DNA from: Vitrella brassicaformis
Taxonomy: Eukaryota; Sar; Vitrellaceae
NCBI GenBank assembly: GCA_001179505.1
Contig: CDMY01000388.1
Span: forward strand, 58,974 to 87,632
Reading direction: 5' to 3'
DNA: 28,659 nucleotides
Of the stretch, positions 1 to 10,509 are shown one piece after another; the first letter of the stretch is position 1; every line of letters starts with the position of its first letter. The notes beneath the pieces were generated by a model that ran no database searches, was not told where the DNA came from, and saw only the letters and a program-made list of their open reading frames with translations. The position numbers were made by a program, and so were the translations under genes.

Positions 1-25
1 CCCCCCCCCCAAATCAGTCACTCAC

Positions 26-2395
26 TTGAAAGCCGGTGGCTCGCATGTGTGCATTGCGATGGGTGCGAGGGCAAAGGAGTGCACGAAGCACCCTCGCCGC
101 TTGTGGCGGAGTGTCTCCTGGTCGTCGGTCGGCTTGGCGCGGACAGGTCGGCACTGCTTGAGGTCCACCAGGTACACACGCTTGCCGTGGCCGTACTTCA
201 GCATCATGTTCTGAACACACGGAGGGAGGGAGGAGAGTTGCGTGGTTGGTGTGTGTGTGTGTGTGTGTCTGTGTGTATTGTCTGCGCGCGTACTCTAGGT
301 TTGACGTGTTCGTGGACGAGTCCGTGGGAATGGAGCTCCCGCAATGAACGGACCTGCGCCCCGCGGCATAAGAGAGAGGACGTGAGAAGCCGACACACAG
401 CCCTCCCAGCATGTGTGTGTGTGCATACCGCTTCGACATAGAGCTCGAGTATCAGCTTGATGGGCTGCCCTGGCATCTGCCCCACCGCCCACTGCCGGGC
501 GTAGCGTACCACGCTCTCCAGGGTGCCGTCCATCCACTCGTTGACGTAGAAACCCACACGGGTCCTGCCGAGCTCGCCATCCTTCACAAGCCCCTGCTTG
601 ACGAACCTGGTCTCCTGATACACCGGCTCGGGGCAGATCTTGATCTCGGCAGACGCCGCAAGGGGAAGGAATGGATGGATGGATGGATGAATTAGGTTCC
701 TGCTGGCTGTCTGTGTGTGTGTTGGTCACCTTTTAGGTACTGGTACACAAAGTTCTGGCGTGCGAGGCTGCCGAAGGGATGACAATCGAGTGCGTCGAAG
801 AGGGTCTTGGGGCCGTACACTTGCGGCGGCGGCGGTGGGGGAGAGGGAGTAGGGTCCGATGAGGACGGCGATTCGTTGCCCGGCGCTGCAGATGCATCCG
901 TCTCTCCCTTGCCTTCATCTCCACTGCTGGCACTGCTGCCGCCCTTGTCGTTGTCCCCGCCGGCCTTCTTGTCCTCAGACGCACCGCTGCCGCTGTTGCC
1001 CGACCCGTCCATGCCATCCGCGGTCGTTTGCGCCTTCTTGTCACCTGTCGCACCAACGGCGGACCGGAAGGCCTCGAGACGGTCACGGAAGGAGAGGGCA
1101 GCTGCGTCAGGGTCGATGGAGCCGTCCTCGTGGCGGCCGGGGATGGGTGGAGCGCGTTGCTGAAACGAAAGCAACAGACAGGCCAGGCCACCCATTCAGT
1201 GTGTGGATGGATGGATGGGTGCTAGGTTACACACGTGTTGGGTACGGTACTCTACCTACCATCTGGCAGATGAGCCTCTTGCCATCCTCCACATCCTCGT
1301 CCCACGACAGAACTGAACTCACACACCAAACGAAGGTGACTGACCATCTATCTCAGGCCAGTCGCCTCCTTACCTGTGCCCTGCAGGGTGAGCCGGTGGG
1401 CTGACATCATCGACTGCACCTCATACTCCTTGCGAGCACCCACACGAAGCGGCAGGCGCAGCAACTTGAGCCGGTTAGACGACACGCCCAGAATGAACAC
1501 ATCCTGACCAGACCACATAGATCACTCACACACCACAGATGCACTTCTAGACACACATGTGGGTCGCCTTTCACCTCACCGCTTCCTCTTGCTTCACGGC
1601 AGCAGGCCGCCGGTCAGCCTCTTCATCCTCGTCCTGATCACCACTCCCGTCACCAACCTCCTGCTGCTGCTCATCAGCACCACCCGCACCAGCACCATCA
1701 CCCGCAGCAGCAGCCCCGCTCAGCGCCCTCGCTGTGTCCTGGTGTGCAACGCCGCTAGCCTGATCTTGGTGCTGCTGCAGTAAAGCAGCGAGGTCCGGGA
1801 ACGACTTGGCGCGCCGCAGCAGAGGTGCCGCGTCGCTGTCCTCGAGCGATGGGTGGCCGGCGAAGGAGCGGCTGCGCTTCATCTGGTGCTTCTTGGGTGG
1901 GGCGGCGGCCTCTGGTCCCTTCTGGCTGCCTTGTGTGCTGTGTATGCGGCGGACGGCCTCCCTCACCAAAGCCACCAACACACGCTCCATCACGCTGCCG
2001 CTCGTCTCGACCTTGACCGCCACTCCATCGAGCTGCTTAGCACCAGGCTCCCCCTCCTCACCGCTGCTGGCCTCCTCAGTGCTGTGTATGCGGCGGACGG
2101 CCTCTCTCACGAGCGTCATCAACACACGCTCCATCACACTGCCACTCGCCTCGACCTTGGCGGCATCTCCATCGAGCTGTTTAGCACCAGCCGCCCCCTC
2201 CTGACCATCGCTGGCCTCCTCCGTGTTGTGTGTGCCGTGTATGTGACACACCGCCTCTCTCACGAGCACCTCTAACACACGCTCCACGACGCTGCGAGCC
2301 GCCTCTCTATCGAGCTGCTTGGCGTCTGCCGCATCATGCTCTCCGCTGCTTGCCTTCGCTGCTCCACCCTGAGGTCCTATTGGCGGATCGCTCAT
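26..2395 (-). CDS. Unrecognised multi-exon protein with three tandem amphipathic-helix repeats (possibly 3' partial)
   Basis: I do not recognise the family. Exons read on the minus strand are 2395-1580, 1503-1374, 1312-1260, 1159-730, about 644-429 and 210-26. The first three junctions and the 429/210 junction close in phase. The 730/644 junction does not: the best donor (AAAG|GTGACC) is phase 1, but the next exon needs phase 0, so a small exon or another donor is missing. ATG at 2395 is the first in a frame that stays open upstream to about 2620. Residues 35-53, 86-104 and 134-152 are near-identical helices (SVMERVLVALVREAVRRI type) joined by acidic linkers ending AKQLD. A Ser/Gly/Asp-rich linker and a PPPPPP run follow. 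The last exons look globular (GRTRVGFYVNEWMDGTLES, KRVYLVDLKQCRP). It either stops at TGA 24-22 or splices at GTGAGT (25-20) and leaves the window. Confidence 0.72.
249..277. repeat. (GT)n microsatellite in intron
   Basis: Dinucleotide run lying between the exons 210-26 and about 644-429 of the first minus-strand gene. Confidence 0.9.
668..690. repeat. (ATGG)n microsatellite
   Basis: Tetranucleotide run in the unresolved intron of the first minus-strand gene; a related ggatggatgg run lies at about 1205-1218. Confidence 0.9.
1940..2293 (-). repeat. Three tandem coding repeats of an amphipathic helix in gene 1
   Basis: Three copies of a unit of about 47-50 codons lie in the first exon of the gene ending near position 26. 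The helix parts are at 2293-2237, 2140-2084 and 1996-1940. Copies two and three are almost the same (VMERVL..LVREAVRRIHS); copy one is diverged (VVERVLEVLVREAVCHI). Hydrophobic residues fall every three or four positions. Confidence 0.9.
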
Positions 2396-2784
2396 CGGCT
2401 GAGCCTTTTCGTCGATAAGGGAGCCGTTCTGAGGCGACGAGAGCGACTGATGGGCAGGCGGGCGCTGCTGCTTCCCTCCGTTGCGTCGTTGAGTGGCTCT
2501 TTGATTGGGCTGTTCTCGTCGTTCATCTGCCGGCTGGCGATGAGGAGGGCGATGAGTCAGTCGAGACGTGTCGAGACGATTATAGAGTGAACGAGGCAGA
2601 ATGAGAGAGAAATAGCATCAAGACTACCTGTGGGACCTTGCGAAGGAGGAAAAACAATAGAAGCGTAAAGCCGCCTCAACAAAACCGTTTCACGCGACCT
2701 ACCCCGCAAGCTCGGGCGGGGCAGACGCTTGTGTGTAGTCACAGGCCTCGAGGTCCATTTCGTCAACAAGCGCCCCCATCAGAA
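2396..2784. promoter_or_regulatory. Divergent intergenic promoter region
   Basis: This 389 bp gap separates the start codons of two genes pointing away from each other (2395 minus, 2785 plus), so it should hold both promoters and both 5' UTRs. The frame of the minus gene stays open to about 2620 without an ATG, so a non-AUG start or an upstream exon cannot be excluded. I see no clear TATA box or repeated operator. Confidence 0.6.
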
Positions 2785-5700
2785 ATGAGGGTCTTCTTGG
2801 TTTGTGTGGTGCTCACCACTGTGACTGCGGTCTGTCCCGCTGACTCCAGCTGCAGCACCCGCCGTTCACTGCAAAGCACCACCGGCCCTTCAGGCACTGC
2901 AGCTCCCCTTGAGAGCATCTGGAATGTGAGCAGGACGACAAGAACACACGCGACATGCACTGTAATGGTCCTTGTTCATTGCAGGCAACCAAGGCCGTCA
3001 AGGACATGATCAAGACCAAAATCACCGGCCTGAGTCGCCTGGCAGGGCATTCCCACACCCACAGCCACGGCCGCCGCGCTCGGCGGCTGTCGGTCCCACA
3101 AACTTTGGCGAACGATGCGGCGCCGGCCAAGGACGCCCTCGGCCGCATTCGCAACATGACCAAAGCCCTCGTCAATTCCGCCAAGGGCGCGCTGAAGGGG
3201 TCATCGGATGGCAGACGTAGGAGGCTGCAGATCCCGCAGGGCCCAAACCCACTGCTCTCGATACAGAACGAGACGCAGAGTGTCAAGGACATCATCAAGA
3301 GCAGGCTGGGAGGATTGGGGCGGAGAATGCAGGAGACAGCCTTCTCTGACAAGTATCTGGATTCGCTTAACCTGACAGAGGCCGTTAAGGAGCAGATCAG
3401 GAGCAGGGTGCCCTTCACGAGACGTCGATTGCAGTTCTCTGACGAGGACTTGGATGTCCTGAACCTGACAGAGGCCGTTAAGGAGCAGATCAGGGGCAAG
3501 GCGCCCTTCACGAGACGTCGACAGCTGCAGAGCAGCAACGCAACCACCACCACTACAGCGACGCCAGCAACCACCGAAGCTCCCGAAGCCACAACGAATG
3601 ATGGCCCCTGCCAGAGCCCTTGTGAGTCAGCGCCAACGAATCCACATGCCCGCCGTGTACGTGACTTTGTCGGTGTGTGTGCGTCCATACAGGCACGAGC
3701 AAGCAGTGGGGCGATTGTGTCGTCAAGCCAGCTGACTTCGCGGCGGAGATCGACATGCTGGCTGGTGCTGACCTCCGCGCGATCGCCAACCAGACAGCGT
3801 ATTGTCGGCACTTCACTTCTCGCGACTGCCCGGAGAGCACAGGAGACTGCGAATACAACAAAGACGACGAATGTAAGCCGATTCCCGCAGGCATGGGAAA
3901 AACACAGACCTGTCTCTCTGTGCGTCGTCCCTTGTCCTGTTGGCTGTCAGCCCGCGATGCTTCGGACAAGTACCTCGACCCGTTCTGGGGACCGGCCACG
4001 TGTCGGCCCACCATAGACTGCGGCATCCACGGCGACGATGACAAAACCGCGTGTGAGGCCATTTCGGGCTGCAAGTGGCACGGACACGAGGGCAGCGACA
4101 GCGGCGAGGGCGACTGCAGGGCAGAGTGGACAAGCGCTTACGAGGACAAGCTCGTGGGCGAGGCAGCCGTGTGCAAGCAGTTTGTGCCGCTTTTCTACTG
4201 CGAGTCGCTGCCAAAGGCCGAGTGCGACGCGGACCAAAGTAAGTGAGCCTGCCTGCGGGACATATGTCTCCATGTCTACGTGCATGTGCCATCCAGATTG
4301 CGAGTATCGGGCCTGGGGTGAGGATGGCGAGTGTGCTGTGAAGGACTCGGTTGAGGAAGCCCTGGAGCGAGAGATGGATGACATCAGCGACCTCTCCATG
4401 TGCGGCCCTCACGTGCGTTGCCGCCACATCGGCCTCTCGCTCCAGGAGACCTGCGAGGCGGACCTCGCCTGCGGCTGGTATGCCTTCGGCCCCGACGCAC
4501 CTGGCTTGGGGGTCTGCTTCGCACACCCGGCGGTGCTCGTTGCCCATCCTGACTTTGTGGACTTGTCGACGGACGCTTGCAAGGCCAAATATGGCTTCCA
4601 TGCAGTGCCCTGGAACTGCATGTACCAGAGTGCTATGGCGAATGATGGGGGGAAGACTTGCTATGCTGACGGCGCGTGCACTCTCCTCTGCGAGGAGTGG
4701 ACCAGTGGGGGCCTCTCGTCGTGCACGGCCAATGGTAAATGAGTACAACTGATGGATGGATGACCCAATACAGCCTCTCGCTCACTGTCATTGCCGCTCC
4801 ACCCACAGAGACTTATCTGTACCCCATGCTCTTCGGCGAGGAATTCTACAAAGCACGTACGTCACCCATAGGGCACGGAGACATCATGACACGGATACGT
4901 CCTTCCTCCCTTCGTTGGCCCTTCCCTTTATGTGTGCTGCAGTCGACATGGTCGACCGAATGGACGCATGCCAGTCTCAAGTTGACGACCAAGCCACGTC
5001 TCCATACGAAGAAGAGGTGACCACCGCGACCTGGCTGACCCAGGAGCAACAGTTCAAAGAGAAATGCCCCAACATGATCGACCCCCGCACCGTGACAGTT
5101 GACACTTCGAGTGACCCACTCCCCGACACCATCGCACGGGCACAGACCGCCGCCGCCTTCGAGCCACCCAGCAAGTGCCTCCAGGCGAATGGGTGCAAGG
5201 CCCTCGAGAGCGGGGCTTGCGTGCCTGATGCCGCCAACTTCACGAGTCGCGTGAACGCTCTGAGCGACAGTGCCAAGGATTTCTTGCTGAAAGGCTTGGA
5301 GTGTGCGAACATTGAGACGGAGGGATCGTGCACGGGGGACTGCCAATGGGTGGGGACCTCGTGCAACATGAAGGATGACGTGGCCATGAAGCTGGTCAGC
5401 ATTCCCCTTCCACAGAGAGACGGAGAGATACAGCCCATTTCTTGTCGCTCCCATTGTGTGCAGCTGTACGGTGTGGACTCGTGTGGTCCCGGTACACAGA
5501 GAAGCAATCGACCAAGCAAACTGAGCACGAGCAGCAATGAAGGTGGTGATCGTTCTGTTTTGCAGGGTTGGACTGCATCACGGCGCAGACCAAGGATACA
5601 TGCCTCGCGACACCCGAGTGCCACTGGGACGAGTCGGACCAAGAGTGTGAAATCAGCTGGAGCGCTATGAGAGACGCGGCAATCGGGACCGACGGGAAGT

Positions 5701-6868
5701 GCGAGAAATACGCCCCCCTGGTTGAATGCGGCAGGCTGACGGCGGCTCAGTGCAACGCCACGATAGGCTGCGAGTACAAGAGCTATGGCGGCGATGGCTG
5801 GGAGTGCGAAGCGGTGGCCATGTCGGGAAGGGGAACAGGGCGGATGGTTGACGATGTTCTTTTGTGGGTTGAATTGCAGAGAGAGGACCTGAGACGCCAG
5901 CTGGAGAAAGAGTACAAGAAGGAGGAGCCTTCGGATCTTCGCACATGCGGCCCAGAAGTGCGGTGCCACACAATGGCCAACGACAAGGTGAGTGGGTCCG
6001 AGTGTCCGTGTGGGTAGCTCCATGTCAGTGTCTCGCGATGGGTGTGTGTGGCAGAGTCTGTGCAACCGTGACAAGGGATGCTTCCACATCGACTGGTGGT
6101 GTGGCTACTGCGGTGCCTCGCCTGTGGTCAGCCACTCATGCCACTCATGCCAAGGACTGGGAAAAGGAATAGGGAGACATTCATTTGTGACTCTCCGTGA
6201 ATGTGATGCAGGCCATGTTCGGCTACCCAGGCCTATTCCACCTCTCCAATTCTGGCTGCAAGCGTCTGCTGGGCATGTTCATGCTGCCCGGACAGTGCGC
6301 CGTCGAGGTGAGACATGCACGCCACTTACATGGACAGGCAGACCGACGGACACAGAGAGAGAGACGCTCTCTCTTTGGCATGCTGTCAGCACTATCTCGC
6401 CGAGGACGATGGAAAGACGTGTTTGTCAAATGGAGCCTGTGAACTCTGGTGCAGCGGCCACTCCAACGAGACCGAATGCAGAGCCAACAGTAAGTGACCA
6501 AGACAAAGAGGAGAGAGAAGACCATGCAGGCACCCACTCATGTGCTCCTACATGCAGCCACGGCGATAGGGGAGAACCTTCTGCGCCTCTCGGCAGCCGC
6601 CGAGGACCTCTACGAGCAGATGGTGGCCTGCGGTGAGGCCTATGAATCCGAGGAAGAGCAGTGGTGGGACAGCTGGCAGGATCCTAAGATGATTCTCATT
6701 AACACGGCCAACACCACTGAGCTGGAGCGCGCCGTCGACTATTGCGGCACCCTCACCGACCCCAACACCGTCACGCAGAGCACGTATGAGCAGTCCTTGA
6801 CGTCGACTGTGAATGCCGCATCGGATGCCGGGACTTATACGCCAACGGCAGAATCGATGAAGTGCTGA
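2785..6868 (+). CDS. Secreted cysteine-rich protein with helical repeats and a duplicated Cys module
   Basis: Thirteen exons join in phase to about 1,063 residues: 2785-2925, 2985-3621, 3693-3872, 3951-4238, 4297-4734, 4809-4856, 4943-5470, 5566-5813, 5880-5987, 6055-6123, 6212-6307, 6390-6489, 6558-6868 (TGA). The N-terminus (MRVFLVCVVLTTVTAVC) is a signal peptide. Residues of about 48-240 contain repeated helical units (AVKDMIKTKI, SVKDIIKSRLGGLG, then NLTEAVKEQIR twice) alternating with basic RRR motifs, then a Thr-rich linker. The rest is Cys-rich and comprises two related modules of about 280-300 residues, each ending in DDGKTC or NDGGKTC followed by a GAC.L.C motif. Several N-x-S/T sites are present. 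The family is not recognised; an extracellular or secretory-pathway role is inferred from signal peptide and paired cysteines. The exon 7 donor is ambiguous among same-phase sites (5456, 5471, 5492). Confidence 0.88.
3334..3528 (+). repeat. Tandem coding repeat of about 32 codons (NLTEAVKEQIR unit)
   Basis: Two adjacent units share the order FSD..LD.LNLTEAVKEQIR followed by a basic PFTRRR stretch. The nucleotide sequence gaacctgacagaggccgtta-like block occurs nearly unchanged in both, so the duplication is recent or still homogenised. Weaker relatives (SVKDIIKSR, AVKDMIKTK) lie upstream in the same exon. Confidence 0.88.
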
Positions 6869-7479
6869 TACTTGATGCTGGCATGACTATGTTCGTAGCC
6901 ACCTGGCCATTGCAATTGTAGCTAGTTGACTGTCTGGACCGTCCGTCTTCTTTGTAGCTCACGTGCTGTCCCTTTTGTAGTTTGCGTGTATGTGCTAGCC
7001 GACAAAAGACACACGCACGTCTCTCATGTCTCTGTCCTATCTACATGGGCAAAGATCTCTGTCTGTGTGATGTGCATGTACGTGCGGGTGTGGGTTCTGC
7101 ACTCTGTGTGGTTTGTGTTAATAGACCCTGCATGTCAACTGATCGATTGACTGCGGGCTGTGTGTCTCAAGCACCAAGAGATAGGGGGGAGGAAATTTAA
7201 AACAACACAGACTTGAAAAATCCGCGCACACGCACACGTAAGCATGCAGATGCGCACACACAGACGCCTTCAGCAAAGAGCTACCCTATGCAAACTACAC
7301 CCTCGCACAAGGCGGCGGTTATAAGACAAGATCGATCAAAGACATTTTCGGCTTAAGTAATACTCTTTCGATCTCCCTCTACACCCCCGCCCTCCTCACA
7401 CATTCATGCGCGGGAAGGGGGAAGCTAGATTAGGGACCTTGCGGGTCAAGGACCCGCTTACGTTGTAAATGTTGAAGAG
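6869..7479. other. Intergenic, convergent 3' ends; short motif shared with 12.13 kb
   Basis: This 611 bp gap lies between the stop of the plus-strand Cys-rich gene and the stop of the minus-strand ligase, so it holds two 3' UTRs. It is TG/CA-rich. I see no gene. The first 50 bases contain cttgatgctg (6871-6880) and tggccattgcaat (6904-6916), both repeated with similar spacing at 12128-12175. Confidence 0.6.
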
Positions 7480-10150
7480 CTACTGAAATGGGCCCGGGTA
7501 TCCAAGGTAGCCAGCCAAATTGAGCCCGTTCACCTGAAAAGACAAAAGCACACGTCTACAGGTCCCAGAGATACACAGGTAAGTGCATACGTTAGGTTGG
7601 AATGGCAACATGGCAGGGGCGGGAGCAGCGACGGGTGCGGCCATGCCATATGGAACCTGAGACATACCGGCAAGTAGACATTGTCTTGACATGGTTCCCC
7701 TCCCTCCTTAGGTACCGGGGGTGGCACTGCAGGCGCTGCAGCCGCTGCAGCTGCCGCCGGTGCGGGGGCCTGCCCAAGCTGAAGGGGAGCATTTGGGTCG
7801 ACATAAGGACGCGCTGACACAAAACGAAAAGTGACAGCAATGACGCCCTCCGTGTGAGTCGTCAGTCGGCGCACCTTGCCCGGGATTCTGCTCGTTGACA
7901 CAGCCGCCAAAGGGGCCAAAGCCGCCGAAATGAGCGGATTTCTGAGGGAAGATGCAAAAGTGGACGCGCATGCATAGCCGGAAAGTTGTGCACGTGACCG
8001 CGAAGGGCTTACGTCAGCCAGCGTGAGTCGCTGCCCACAAATGTAGCAGAAGTACGTACCCCCTTGCGGCCCGCATCGTGGTGACTGCATCGACAAAGCC
8101 ATCCACAGCTGCTGTCAGTAAATGCAGTCGAGCTTTCGTGACCTACAACGCATGTCATGAAGTTGCAGCATTCTGCTCTCTCGCACATTACGCCACACTC
8201 GGGGCATCTCTGCACACAAAATGCACCGGCTTATATCGCTTCCAAGCTCAAAGCAGCCATTCGTCCGTACCTTCCATCTCTGCTGTGCCGCAATCCGGTT
8301 GAAGGCCTGCTCGCCTTGGTTGTTCTCCAGCTTCCACTGTCGGTATTGCTCGCACGTGCCATCATGGGCCTACATGAAGACGTACAGTGCTGGTATGCAG
8401 TTATCTGTCCATTCCTAAGTTACGTTCTCCGAGCAGTGGGGACAGAACTCCTTGTTGCATTTCGGATATTTCACCTGATAATCAATGGACACAGCGCAGC
8501 AGTGTGCCTGTGTAGTGCAGACCTTCTTCAGTGTCTTGTCGATGATGAACGTGGCACAATTGGGAGCAGGGCACGTGCTGCATCACATTCAGAGGACACT
8601 CCAGCCATTTCGTCTCTCATAATGCGCGTCCTTTAAGCTTACACTTTCATCTCGCCTTCGTCCAGGGGCTCCCACTGATCAAAGCTGCAGCCAAACAACA
8701 GACGTAATTGCTCCAGAGAGGGTGCGTCCAAGCATTTGTACCGAAATCGATCGAACTTCTCTTGGTCTGCGGCAGACAGGGCCCCCATTATCTGCGGCAC
8801 GCTCAGCTCCTGAACGCACAGACGACAGACAAACGATGCAAGCGCCTCCGCCATTTCTGTCTCCCTTTACCATTGCACACGGCCGCCCTTCCGGGTCCAA
8901 CCCGGGACACCTCAGCTCAGTCGCTGCGAACAACGGACACAGAGACATACAGACAGGTACATTGAGTCACACAATGAAGATGGCAGTTACGTGAGACTTT
9001 CCTGTCCTTGACCATTGACTCCACATGTCGGGCGAAACAAACGCTGCAGTCAAAATGCACCAGCCGATGGATGTCTCCCAATGGTGTCTCTCCTTATTCA
9101 CTTGCAAAAGCGATGGCCGCAATCCAGTTCAGTCGATTCTTCAACGTGCCAGCTATCTTGACATATCGGACACTCGAACTCCCGGGGCTGTGAAGGCTCT
9201 GCAGGTTCGTCATCTGCAGCACGCAAAAGGGACACACATGTGCATGAGTTCAGTGAATTCAGAAAACCGACGCTCACCGAAATTCTGCAGAGCCGTAGCC
9301 AGCAGCTCTTGCTCCTTGTCGAACCACTCCTGGGCTCCGACGCAAAACATGCGCTCGTCTTCAGTCAGCAGGACGCCAGGACACTCGGGGCACGGCGCAG
9401 CGTTGTTGATGAAGTCTCCGTCTGGTGTGTTGGCCATGATGTGATGGCGGATGCACGGGCGGCAGAAGGCGTGCAGGTGACACGCTGGCATGATGACCTC
9501 ATCCCTCCTGAACTCGCCATAGCACATCTGGAACCATCATCGCACCAGAGCAACACACGTGTATACATGAATGCATACTGGCTGGCTACATTTCCTTACC
9601 ACACAAAACATTCCGTCATAACGCGCAGGCGCGGCAGCTGCTGCAGCTACCGGTGCGGCCGCTGCGGCTGCAGCCGGTACGGCAGCTGCAGCTGCAGCCG
9701 GCACTCCAGGCTGTGGCACCCTGACGACGAGAGGAAGATATACAATTCGTACGGTGGCTGGGGACATGACTCACCAGCTTTGGAAGCGCTCCAGCTCCTC
9801 GTCTGAGTGCGCAAAGCGACACAGTGCGTCACAATCGCGCCTCCCTGCATCCATCAAACAGCCATCAAACACATACATCACGATCACTCTGCCAACTTGA
9901 ACCTATTCCGCACCTTCTCTGTCCATCCGGTTGCACATGGTTGGGTGTCCCCTGAGTTCCTGCCTACTGTGTGCGTTTGTGCATCTACCGGCGTACTGGC
10001 ACCTGCCAACCTGCAGGTGATCACAGACAGAGAATCTGACCTTCCCCCGGACCTCATCTCCCCGACAAACATACCTGGATGTATTGCACGCACATCCTTG
10101 TTTTGTGCAGCGGATGGCGGTTCATCTGGCGGGTATGACGATTCCGACAT
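7480..10150 (-). CDS. RING plus RBR (RING1-IBR-RING2) E3 ubiquitin ligase, copy 1, intact
   Basis: Sixteen exons close in phase to 524 residues: 10150-10075, 9844-9775, 9720-9600, 9527-9278, 9213-9102, 9043-8991, 8923-8871, 8809-8643, 8577-8424, 8369-8271, 8209-8147, 8084-8013, 7941-7875, 7813-7716, 7656-7591, 7533-7480. Order: short N-terminus (starts MSESSYPPDE), Ala-rich linker, an extra RING (FCVMCYGEF, CHLHAFCRPC, CPEC), RBR RING1 (CPIC, CGHRFCNVC, LRCPG), IBR (CPAPNC, CNKEFCPHC, HDGTC), RING2 (CPECGVM, CNFMTC, YFCYICG, final Cys in FGGCVN), Ala/Pro tail. RBR enzymes take ubiquitin from an E2 onto a RING2 cysteine before transfer; here the RING2 Cys in the NFMTC segment is the likely catalytic one. 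Odd points: the IBR has Tyr where a zinc Cys is usual (VKYPKC), and RING2 has Cys for the usual Gly before CNFMTC. Two paralogous copies follow upstream. Confidence 0.93.
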
Positions 10151-10509
10151 TCTTCGCCAAACCGGCACGCTCCCTGACAGACAGAAAGGACTGACTGACT
10201 GACTGACATGTGAGCTGGGGGGGTCTTCGTGCTCACCCTGAGGAAGAACGTGCACACTGGTCTGTCCCCTCCATCTCGGTCGTGGCTCCCGTTTCCTCGC
10301 TGCGTGGCAACACGGACACACACACTCAACAGTGGCACACAGAGTCATACAAGTGTCCGCCACGCAACATCGACATCAGATACGCACCTCGCTCATCGCG
10401 GGGGAATGGAGTGGCCCTGGGAGGAGAGATCTATCAAGATCAGGCTGACGACAGAACGTGTGAAGCGTTTTGATCCGATTCGGCTCTAACCCACAGTGAA
10501 CACCAATTC
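10151..10509. promoter_or_regulatory. Divergent promoter region between ligase copy 1 and the beta-grasp gene
   Basis: This 359 bp gap lies between two outward-facing start codons (10150 minus, 10510 plus). It contains a short (GACT)n run at about 10189-10206. No recognisable core promoter element was seen. If both starts are right, the ligase and the ubiquitin-like-domain protein share this region. Confidence 0.5.

Noticed and set aside
1-10. Run of ten C at the left edge
   Set aside because: Too short and at the window boundary; no basis for calling a telomere or other element.
2813-3811. A 332-codon minus-strand open frame opposite the Cys-rich gene
   Set aside because: It crosses introns and exons of a well-phased plus-strand gene, and its Ser/Leu-rich content is what the antisense of that gene gives.
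4977-6089. A 370-codon minus-strand open frame
   Set aside because: Also antisense to phased exons of the Cys-rich gene, including its introns; no recognisable domain.
8418-8642. IBR region of ligase copy 1 as two separate genes, because of in-frame stops at both ends
   Set aside because: The stops lie in introns: GTAACT (8423) and GTAAGC (8642) donors join adjacent exons in phase.
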